Part shown: piece after piece, positions 14,701 to 26,700 of the stretch
How the letters are laid out: each line of letters starts with the position of its first letter
How positions within the stretch are numbered: position 1 is the stretch's first letter
From: Membranipora membranacea
Taxonomy: Eukaryota > Bryozoa > Gymnolaemata > Cheilostomatida > Membraniporidae
Direction: 5' to 3'
Assembly: GCA_914767715.1 (NCBI GenBank)
Contig: OU612068.1
Span: 1,488,001 to 1,552,000 of the forward strand
Length of the DNA: 64,000 bases
Notes under the pieces: generated by a model
What the model saw: the letters and a program-made list of their open reading frames with translations, nothing else
The model's database searches: none
What the model was told of the DNA's origin: nothing
Translations under genes and position numbers: made by a program

Positions 14701-17700
14701 ACCTGATCAACAGCGTTGGTCAGCAGGGAAGTAATCCGGGTGAGTTCAAGGAGCCGGCATTTGTCTGCATTGGACGTAACGATGACATCATCATATCGGA
14801 CTGTAGGAACAGCCGAGTACAAGTACTGAATAAGTTTGGAGAGTTTCAGTATCAGATTGGATCTAAGGGAAGTGGTAAGGGGCAGCTACAGGGACCATCA
14901 GGTGTGACCACAGACAGATACGGACATATACTGGTCACAGATCGAGTCAACAACAGAATACAGGTGAGATCTCAGGCTAGATCACCGCTGTACTGTCGAT
15001 GTCGCATCATTGATGGATGAATTTAATGACACACATATGGGTATGGCACTGTCACCTAAAACTCTTGTTTGAGGGTGCTGAGAATTTAAGTAGGATGATT
15101 GTTTAGCTGATGTTAATAGTGACTTTGAGAACAAGTTAGGTAAGGTAACTATTTTTAACGAATTTTAAGAATTTCTCATGTCATCTTCTGATTTTACAGG
15201 TGTACACATATGAAGGGAAGTTTGTCAGTTGTATAGAGAGTAGTGGAAGTAAGCTGAACGATCCTAGAGGGCTGGCAGTCTCCACTGATGGTCATGTCTA
15301 TGTAGCTGATCAGAAGAATCACTGTGTTAAACAGTACAGATATATGTGAAACTGAGGCATAGGTTTATGTCTCCATGTTTTTCTTCTATTTACAGAGTGA
15401 TCATTTGTCTCCTTTTGTTTTTAAGCTCATTGTGACTAAAAAATGCGTGTCAGTTTTTTACGCACCACACACCATAATTGCACAGTGATGTGAATTTTCC
15501 ACATATTTTCCATTCCAAACAACTGACACATTTTAGTGTCACGCTCTTCTTTGTTACGAGGATATTAGTACACTTTGTACTCTAGTACACTGACCACTCA
15601 GCTCAATTTGTTTCTGACAAGCTTTCATGTGGTGCAGATTAGGATGTGATATTTTTACTAGTCTGGTCATTACTGAGTTTTGACAGTTTTGTATCATGAC
15701 ATAAGTATTTGTTTACTTGCTCATCGATTTCTTGTATCAATAACACCAATGTAACTAACCTATCATGTTGATCAGTTCTGATCACAAACAGTAGCTCTGG
15801 GTCATCTACTTCTGATATATAGACAGGTGTCAGCTCTGATTCGTTCAGCTGTCGAGTTGACACAGTGATGTCACTTCCTGTCTGTTCGGTGGATTCCTGA
15901 GGCACCAGTTCATTAGTACGAGATAATCGGTTTGGTTTTGTGAGGTTCGGTAGAGTTATCTTACCATCACAAGCCTTCCTCAGAAGATTTATATGCTGCA
16001 AAAACGAATACGGGGTAGAGCATAGATATGGGCCTTGTGTCGATACTCAATGAGTAATGGAGGGAAAGAACATGAAATCAATACTATTAACCATCCACTT
16101 TAAAGTGTTCAGAAATACAGCGACATGGCAATTACGTAGAGTGTCGTTTATGATAAAGTTTTCAAGAACATTTGCCAGGCAAGGTTTGACTACCCACCTC
16201 AGGGTTCTTTGACGCTAGGTGACCTGTGTTAACATCTCCTAAAAGCTTCAGTCCAGCGTACCAGAGAGATACCCACAATGCCGAGTCCTTCAAGTACTCC
16301 CGCTTTACTATGGGATCACACCATATTGTAGTGCCAAGACTGAAATGGGCAAGTTTATTTTATATTTGAGATCAAGGAGGAATAGAAGTTACTCCTTGTT
16401 GAGATTAATAAAAAATAAAAATAATTTGGATTTGAAATTATTTGATTATAAAATTAAAACTTAATAAAATACAAATTCTCTATGTTGTCGGTAAGTGGCT
16501 GGGTTACTCCATCCTGAGTGCCTTACAAGTAATTTCATAACTATAGACAATCCTTCCCTTGATCACATGGTAGTGGTTTTGATCAGGTTGTACCAGCCAT
16601 CCTAGGCATTTCAACTTAAATATGATTTTAATGAAACAGGCATGGTTCAGCGGATATAAAACTAATGATCACCAAGTAGTGACAGTTCGGATTGCAGACA
16701 AAAAACACCATAAACCAATATTATTTTGTTCAAGAGTTGCAAAACGTACGGAAATATTTCAAAACTGACCATAGTTGTATTTTGCCCGAGAGAACTTCTC
16801 CCTGAAGCATCTGCGACATGAATGCATTAGCTTCACTGGACCAGTCCACATCATGATCCTCTGGCTTCAGCTTACAGATTCTGATCTGAAAATGAGAAAG
16901 GCAAAGTTATCGCAAGTATTGATTTCATCTGAGCCTTCAGCTGGAGTGGGTTTGCATTGTCCTTCCTCATTGGAACTGTCCTAGTTTATGTACTTAGATT
17001 CTGTCTGGGACTCTGGTGATGGCATTCTATTATCAACCACAGCCTTATCTGGTTGATAATGAGAACGCAAACTAGAACTCGCCATTTCTAATTTAGCTAA
17101 ATTTTGGTTCAGGGATCACATTTAAAGCACAGATCTTGTTATGCAGCAATACATAATGACAGAAGTAGTAAGTCCCCTGTACATGGGAAGGCACAGCTTT
17201 TGGTTATCTTAATATTAGTTTAGTATACTGTCTTTACAAACAGGTACCTACAAACAGCACAGAAATATAAAACACGAAGTAAGGATATTCATCATTACTC
17301 TGCGATAGTAAGAAGCTACAAATCTTTATTTGACTACATGATGAAGTTTGCTTTTGTTTTCTTGTCAGCGCTTTGCATGGCTGTCGGTCTGGGTAAGTCA
17401 TCTAGCCTTTGATCTTGACACTGTTAATTCAATTAAACTTTATTGTGGTTAGTTTCTGTCAACTATAAACATGAATATGGAAGTAAGAGGAAACCTTGCC
17501 CAGAAGGTACACGGCCATAATGCCATGGTCAAATTGCAGTTGGGAAAAAATGCCAGTTAGCATATTGCCACTGCCATAATGTCAGGGTATATCTCCCATA
17601 ACACCACCGCACACTATACCAATGCCAAAATACCAGTTGTTCCAAACGACTGTTGTGTCCAAAAACCAGTGGATTTAACTCCAGGTTGGACATTAAACCA

Positions 17701-20700
17701 TTTGGGTAACATATAGCCCTGTTCACACGGCCACGGATTTTGGTTTTTTTGGGGTTTTTGGTAAAAACCAAAAAAACCAAAACCCGTGGCCGTGTGAACA
17801 GGGCTAGATAACATACCATATACATGTACCAAAATGTCATTGCCATAATGTCAGAAAGCTTGAAAATGATAATTCTGACATTAACATTAATGGCAGTTCA
17901 AGGAATAGATCTTAGCGGTATCTTTGGACAAAAGGAAGGCTGCCCTCGGTATAGCGTTACATCCTGCTACGTACTGGCCTGTCCCATTCAATGGACTACT
18001 GATGCTAACGGATGTAAACGATGTGGCTGCAGTAAGTTAATATGACTATGTTTTAAAGGTCAGGTGATCAAACATCATGATATGACCAAGGAAGTGTTTG
18101 ATAACATCACTTATTTCAAGAATTATCATCTTTGTAATTCACTATGTTTCCATATCTCAATATGGCACCAGCTTTAAGCCCAATTGATACATGGGATTAG
18201 CATTTAAGTCAACTTTCGCATGTATCGGGAGGCATTCTTGATGGGAAACCAGATACCGTTTGAATTCTCAACCATCGTATAAGGCGTGGATGAATGGTTA
18301 GCGGGCTTACACACAATGACTTCAAAGGACATCGACGCGAGAGACCCGGTCTCAAATCCCGGCAGATGTCTTTTCATGTTTTTTCATCATGGAAATCGTT
18401 AGCATTCATCATTCGAAATAGGACTGGACCACTCATTTGAAGCATGGAACCATAGTGAATATGTACTATGTGTTATCAAAATTGTGAATCTAGACAAGAT
18501 CAAGCATGATCCGATTTGCCTGCATTTAGGTTTTGAGCAGCCGGCAAAAGGCGACGGCTCACCAGTAGAATGGGAATGACCGGACTGCCGGCAAATTGGA
18601 TCAAACCTGATCTGCATCTAGACATGACTGACTGTGTAAAATGTTGACATTGGGAAATACCACTATACTACGGCTAATTAATGTCAAAGGTTGGTTCACC
18701 TAAACCATATCCCATCTAATCAAGGTACGGGCACCCACAATAAAGTTGTAAAATCAATCTGATAAGTTCTTTATTATCCTCCTGATTGTAGCTGGGTCAC
18801 AGCTATTCTAGTAATAACTACAAAGGTAGTAGTGGTATTTTCTCCAGATGATTCGCAATTCATAGCTCGCCTATATCCTATATAAAGGAGCAGTTCAAGA
18901 TTGAAAAGCTTTGAGTTCTGCTATAACTCTTGTGAGGGACGGGGAGGGAGGGGCAGTATTTGAGAGTAGTACATAGCTGATTTTTACAATGCCCAAAAAA
19001 TACACCTGGTAAGCCGGTACCACATCACACTGCTTTGATAGGCGAAATACTGAGGAACTCACCTTACTGCTCGCAAAATTGGGCAACATGTATTTGAGTA
19101 CAATGCATTTCAAAGCTCTTGCGCGACAACTTATCATAACTTAAAACCGAAGACTTAAGATACATACCGTTACATAATGATAATTTCGTGAGAAAAGCCA
19201 TAAGTCATACCACTTCAGCATTCATAGCATTTAGGCTCACACATGAGGCTTAAGATGAAGGTTGTGTTAAACTTGATGGCTGTTCTGATGATATTCCAGG
19301 CAGGAGGTAAGAGACGAGTTGGTCTATTTGGTCACTGCGACTATTTAATGGCAAAAACCATCATAAATACTCATATTTAATTGTGATTTTTGTTGACTGA
19401 GACCTTGTAGTGACGTAGTTACAATGCAGGGGCTTGTAATGGATGCAGCTCAGTAGGTTTGAGATCCTGCCCTCTTATATAGGGAGGATCTGGGCGCATA
19501 TGTGGCTGCAGTCTACTGATTTTTGGGCTTTGTTGATGCCCGAGGTGTGTTCTGACCTGAGAAATTGTGCCGCTGACTATGCCAGCCTTGCCATATATCA
19601 CATAGTATTGGTGGGGATACGTTGTTGGATGACTCAGCATCACAAGCACTGGCAGTTTTATGAATAGTGCTCATAATATTTGTAATCATAATTGTTTTGT
19701 TTTTTCAATGGCAAAATATCAAAAGACAGGTCGCTATGAGATGTTGTTTACCTATTACAGTTCAGTCAGCGACAATTCCTAAAATTGGTGGATCAGCAGA
19801 ATGTGAACCCATATGGAGATGTTATACTTTGGACTGCCCACTTTACTACTACACAGATGACAATGGCTGCCAAAGATGTTCATGTGGTGAGCTTTGCTTT
19901 CATTGTGTATTATTTTTATCATGAATATATCTATGTTAGGTTTTACCCAGAGACAAAACATTGTGTTTTGTCTATGGTTTTACCACTGAATTAAAACACA
20001 CATAGAAGGATGACTCCAAGCATTCCAGAGCTAGCAATTTTCTTGATCTCAAAATCTAATTGAAGAATCGGGTGTTGATTACAACAGTTGATCAATTTGC
20101 ATCCACCAACACCTATAAACTACTCGAGTGATAGATATTTTATTTTGGTCATTGATAGTGTATTGGATGTGATGAAGAGTGTATTTTCATGTTGTAGGTT
20201 GGTCAGGGCAAGATTTTGGATTTTAGGGAGCGGAGTTGCTGTATACAATCTGGCTATCTTATATTTAGGCAATAAAGTTTGATATTTGATATATTTATAG
20301 TTGTAATGTTATCTGTTGCGTTTGCCTCCTATTGCCTTTTATCAGAAATTATCGATCTAACCCTTACTTGCTGCTTCACTATGTTCGAAGTCTGTATTGT
20401 TATAGTATCGATTCATAAGTATCAACATATCAAATGAATCAACATAAACTCACCTCCACAATCTCGAGAGGTAGTTTCTGCAGACTACAAGCTGGGGGTA
20501 ACTCATATAGCCTCCTAGTCTCCACCTTCACTATCCTACCCTCGTCTAACAGTAAAACTCGAGCTGCCGGGGGATAGTGTAAGTCTGGGCCTGGGATCGC
20601 CTCTATTATCCTCGTCCTAACGAATACACAAACCGATCAATCATACATACATACATATAAAATCTCCTAACCTTTGGGTTAAGTCAGTATAATCAATGAC

Positions 20701-23700
20701 GGAAACGCTGAATTAGACGTTTCAGGTTGTATAATTAAATGCACGTTGGCTGTCTTCAGTTTGAAAAAGATGTAGTCTCCTTTATATAACTTCATCAATA
20801 TGTGGAGGCCTTGACATCCAAGAAAACATAAGTAAAAACACAAAAACATCAATTTTCAAACAATTGAGTTGTGAGTATCAAATTCAGGCGCGAACCAGTA
20901 GAAAAGGAAATCGCTAAATCTAACGAGATCTAATATTATTCTACCTGTAGTATACATTGTCGTGTTCGTAAACACACAGTCTATCTCTCTCAACATTATC
21001 AGGGTCCAGACATATCTTCACATGTTTCTGATTAAAGTGAGCAGACAGAGCCAGGTCTAAGGACAGCTTGTTATAAGGTACAGTGTGTAATACACCGTTC
21101 ACATCTCTATGTCTAGTGAGACGAGCGTATGAGGTCACAGCATCTCGTACTGATATCACCTTGAACTGTAATAGAGAACAAAAGTGATAAAAGGATGAGG
21201 CATCATTCTCAGAGATGTGATCTTGTCTAAGATTACTTGATAGAAGTATGATATAATTAATGCTATGGGTGGTATGGGTGTACATAGCTGCTCGGTTCAA
21301 TTCAAGTCACTACATCAGCTTTACCACCCCTCTCGAATCAACAGGTGTGCACTCAAGAGCTCTAAGAATTGAGACATAATTTTAGTGCTCATTACTGATA
21401 TCATTGGCTAGAAGGGGGCATCTAACAAAAAAATACTGGATCCACAGCAAGTAAGGTTCAGTTATATTTGTTATTTAATTATTATTTATATTCTGCAGTA
21501 TTTTAGCAGCAAATGTGTGTCAGCAAGGACAATATATAATCAATCAAAAATATTCCAATACAAAGCATTGAAATAAAGAAGTGAAAGCTGAGGTTATATA
21601 TATGCAAGTAATAGTTCTATTCTATATTTTAGACAAACCTGTAATTCTTTAGACATAAAGACAGAAATTTGACGAAGTGCTGTTAGACATGACAGATAGA
21701 CATAAGTTCATGCAAGTCACCAAAAAGAGCAAATTTATTCAGGTACCTATTATGATCATTTACAACCAATTTATAACATAAATAACCATATCTCAGACTG
21801 CTTACTGGCAGACAAATAAGGATCATGCTGAGCAAATAATGGCAGGCTACATACCTCTATATCACCGGCAGTAGGTAGTGTGTTAGCTGGGGTATCCAGC
21901 TGAGTGGATACCAGGTGTCTCTCTGGACACTTGAGCTGATCTCGACACACACCGTATGACTTCATGTAATGACACAACTCCTTCTTTTTACCTGTCTCAT
22001 TTCTCTGTAACATACAAAAGTAATTTTATCTTTGTGCTTACTTTGGTTGTCTTGGAAATGTAGCCTTTTAATATACCAGACTTCAGTCAGGTTGAATTAG
22101 CTACACTAGCACGACACTAGCTCAACACCAAGTAGTAGTAAATGGGATATACATAGAAACATAGATAAGCTGGTAATCACCTCAGGCACTGTCAGGGTGC
22201 TCGAACTCCCAAGGTTCTTCAGATATATAAACAAGCTTATTTATTGGGTACCTGAACCAAGTACAGAAATAAGCTAAATTTGCCAACCAGGAAATACCTC
22301 AATATTAGTGATAGAGAGTTGTCTCAGCTCATGAGGAACTTCACAGCTCAGTCTATCCAGTATCCTAACTATGGTAGTAGATGTTTGGTGGTCAGTCGGA
22401 GTGAAGATAATATGTGATGCAAGCATCAGTTCGTCTGTGTTCTGGAAGAGTATAAATGTTGAAATGGATTTGCTGTACAATACACACACAGAATTGTATA
22501 ATATATTCAGGACCTCGATAAAACAGGGGCATATAGCTTGAAATTACCAAATAAAATACAAAGGGTGGGACAAGGTGGTAGCGTGGACCGACTTTCTATG
22601 TTTATGAATGTGGAATGTGAGAGCAGGGGATTTACCTCAGCGTAATGTGCAGACATACAATGTAACCTCAGTCCTAGCAGTCTCTTATTAGCTGGCATAT
22701 TATAGTGTAGCACGTATTGGGCATCTATCACCGGGTTATCTAAAAAGTAAATACTTCAATGAACACTCAACGGAAAACTCAAGGCAGTGAGGAAATACCA
22801 GAATTATATGACTCATCACAAAGACAACCTTTATTCAAACGAACAAGATTATACTTCTCTATGAAAAGCATTCTTAGAACAATTGAATTTTTAGATTAGG
22901 CAATTACCCTATAGGAGTTTAATTTAGCTAGAGTTTAATTTCGCTATCTGGACCTGGTACTAAATTTCACTAGTACTAAATTTCGCTAGTAGGCTTACTA
23001 GTGAAAAATTTTAAAAAATGTCCAAGCTGGGATTCGAACCCAGGGCATAAGTCTCCATCTGTTTGCAAGGCAGACACTTAGACCACTACAACATGCTAGC
23101 TTGCATGCTTTGGTGAGGTGTATTCCTGTATAATTGTACATTGTTTATGAAACTATGGCGAGTGAGTTTAATTTAAGATACACTAAATTTCGCAACCTAG
23201 GCAACAACCGAAAAGCGAATCCTAAATGCCGCGAAAATTAAACTCCTATAGGGTAACCAAATCCCTTGTACAAGGGGTGTAAAATATACAGTGTGACTGT
23301 GGTTAACCAATCACTGGTTTATGAAATCTTAATAAGCCAGGTGTGAGGTCCGAGGTGTGAGGTCGGTTTTCTGCATCTCTTACTTAAGCTCCGATGGTTT
23401 GAAATAAAACATTTTTATATCACATATAAATATAATATGATATTCTTTATTTCAAACCATTGGTATGTTACCTTAAGAAAATGAATCAGTTTTCAGATTA
23501 AGGAGAGGGGTTGCAATCAAAAAAGCACAGCTCAACCTTCAACATATCACATCTTGTTAGTAGAAAATATACTACGCTGGGTTTCAGTTATGGCCCCTTG
23601 TACCGTATGATTCAGTCTACAATTAATTCGAGAAATGGTTTGGAATAAAGAGGAGAATGAAGAAACAGTAGAGCATCATAGCTCCTTCCTTACACCTGAG

Positions 23701-26700
23701 TTTGACACCCACCTTCATATATGAGCATATGGAGCACTTCATCTGTAATAACGAGAATAGGGTAGGAGTTCTCAGAGCGCACAGCTTCCCACACCTTCAT
23801 CACGTTATCCACATCCTGATTAGATTTCAGGGCTAAATATACCTCATGGCTGTATGAATGTATGGCCTGCAGTGAAATCAAAGAGAGAATGCAATTTCAT
23901 AAGCATAAGAGCACCTATGCTAGTATAACGGTATTACAAGGGAGTGTTATCAGATCAACCAAAACCGATCGAGACCATAGACCATAGTACAGTTATAGTA
24001 TATTAGTATATATACTATATAAATAGAATAGTAGAGTATACTAAGTACATGGTTGAAACCTTTTCTGACTGCTTAGATGGGGGGGGGGGGGGGTGTGTTC
24101 CATGCAGCTGCCATTAATGACAAAAAGAGTGGCAGATATAAATCTTATTGTACAATTTTGATAAGACAATTGGACTTGCATCAGTGTACACATGCATAAA
24201 AACCTATCTACTATAGAAACAGTTCCGTGAATGGTTATTGCAGCTTAACGGCTCAATGAGGAGCAGTTGGTGAATTTTGAGTGGGGGGTTTTATGTATTA
24301 AACAGTACAGTACCTTTCATTCAGACCCATTATAATGCAATAATACTATTACTAATACAATCATGAAGAGAGAGATTGTGCCTACAGATCACAGATATCA
24401 TACTTACTGAGTATACTTTAGTAGCATCGGCCTCAGTGTGGGTACACACTACCAGTTTTATAGCTGGAGAACCGCTCTCTGCTACAAGTTTTAGTAAGGT
24501 ACTCAGTCTTTGTTCTTCTGTGTCTATATAGTGTATCCACTGTCAACAAAAAGAGAAAAATCATCGATTTGGTGGTTGATGATGCAATTATTTGAGAGAT
24601 TAAGAGGAGCAACGTATTGTGAAAGCCAAGCAGAGACTTATTATACAGTGGTGTACCTGTTTGACGTTGCAGGCTATAGAGGCCTCTATTTTGTTCGTGA
24701 TGATGGTGGCGGAGGCAGTCATGTATACACTGCGGAATTTGCCGATAAGTGGTGTCCATGTACTCGAGAAGAGTGCTATCTGACGAGGAGCGGCTCTCTC
24801 AACATTCTCATTCACTGCTAACCCGACCTCTTTCATAATATCTGATAACTGAAGTAAAAATATTATACGATTCAAAAGTGTTCATTAATCCTGAATTAAA
24901 AATAAAAGTGATTAAACACCAAATAGCGATAAACGCAATATATTGTTATTCACTGTCAGAAGATTGGGTGTCACAGGATGCACTAACAACCAATTTTATT
25001 TGGAAGGATGAGATGGTGGTCAGTAAGTAAAGCGCCTTTGCTATTCACTGCAAGGTGATTGGTGCAGTGTGAGTTGTTAGCCCCATGGGGTGAGCAAAGT
25101 GGTTATACTACCAGCCCTATTTCAATGAAAAGTAGAAATTGCAGAGTCAACTTCCTTTTCATTTTCCTGACCCAAAACCTGTGACATGTGACTGGAATCG
25201 CCTACACATTGTAAAAGGGCAGATGACTCTTTGATTAGGGCCAGAATAAACTTTGCATTATATTATCAGATTCCTTGTTTTCTGTCCTCGGAGTTCTGTT
25301 TTCCACCCTTTCCATATTGTGGAGTGTTAACAATATTATGGCTCAAAGCTATGTTAGGTAGTTAGGTAGAAGCGTCTGTGAATACCAAAATATATATCAC
25401 CACAAACAGAACAGTTGATACCCCAATTATACCATCTAGCTGTCTGTATTGATCGATTCCCCAAAACACGAAAACTCATGAATACCTGCTTAGGGAACTC
25501 CTGAGTGATGATATCAGCGTCATCGATAAAGAGATGACAGAGTCTCTTCACGTTAGTATGTCCGCTCTCTAACATCCTTATAAATGTACATGGAGTAGAG
25601 ACTATCACATCAGTACCATTCACCAGGTCACACTAAAATAGTCACAATAAAATAGTCGTAGTGAAATAGTCACACTAAAATAGTCACAATGAAATAGTCA
25701 CACTGAAATAGTCACACTAAAATAGTCACACTGAAATAGTCACACTGAAATAGTCACTATGAAATAGTCACACTGAAATAGTCACACTAAAATAGTCACA
25801 CTGAAATAGTCACACTGAAATAGTCACAATGAAATAGGCACACTGAAATAGTCACAATGAAATAGGCACACTGAAATAGTCACACAGAAATAGTCACACT
25901 GAAAGAGGCACTCTGTAATACTCATACTGAAATAGTCACACTGATATAAAACACAGCTGGTCTCAGCTGATCTCAAGGAGAACAACGTCTTGAGATTGTA
26001 GGAAGATCAAATTCTAATTCAAATAATTGCATTTAAGAATTGTCTACTCACTACATGCAAATTAATAAACTCGATGGAGGCTTGAACACACAAGAGTGGA
26101 TTTAAATAATCGTCCACTTCTTGTAGCTGCATGTTGACCAAAACATACAAACTTACACATAGTTTATTCTCTGTCTCCCGTCTACCGTGCAGTACCAGGA
26201 GGCTCTTATCACCAAATATACTGGAGACATGGAAGTAAATCTGCTCAGCTTTGGACCAGGAGGCACACAGGATCAGACATCTGGGCTGATAAGTTAAATA
26301 ATAATATATATATATAATATAATATATAATATATGAAAAAGAATAATCAGTAAAAAGATGCCTAAAATGTTTCCAGCATCCTTAACCTAGGGTCCATATA
26401 AGCACACATTTTCTTGCCAAAGCTGCATTTGGAATATAAACTGCCAAGGGCAGCTTTGGCAAGAAATTGTGTGCTTTGGCAATTTACAACGCATGGTCTT
26501 ATGTTCCATTGCATCTCTCAATTAGTGAAAAAATAGTTTCTCATGTGTTGCAGAATCATATTACAACGCAAGATAGAAAAAATATTGGTTGCAGATTCGA
26601 TCATGATATATGGATATAAACAGAGTGTTGACTCACCCCACCACCTTTAGGTAGGCTGACGTAGCTGTCAACATCAAACATAAGTGTGGCAGCGGCCATA

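Noticed and set aside
17529-17846. Two overlapping minus-strand open frames of 105 and 72 residues
   Set aside because: They run through a hairpin MITE and an intron and have low-complexity content (Lys/Asn/Phe runs from the stem).
24077-24095. Poly-G tracts here and near 46,980, 50,084 (C) and 58,937 as possible G-quadruplex regulators
   Set aside because: They are single homopolymer runs without the spaced G-tract pattern, and copy 2 of the foldback arm lacks its run. Simple slippage is enough.
24433-24875. Overlapping open frames on both strands, 90-108 residues
   Set aside because: These are shadows in other frames of the TDRD12 helicase exons 24408-24539 and 24657-24848.
25625-25945. 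Regular short repeats resembling a CRISPR array
   Set aside because: The repeats are contiguous 14-15-mers without spacers in a eukaryotic intron, so this is a minisatellite.
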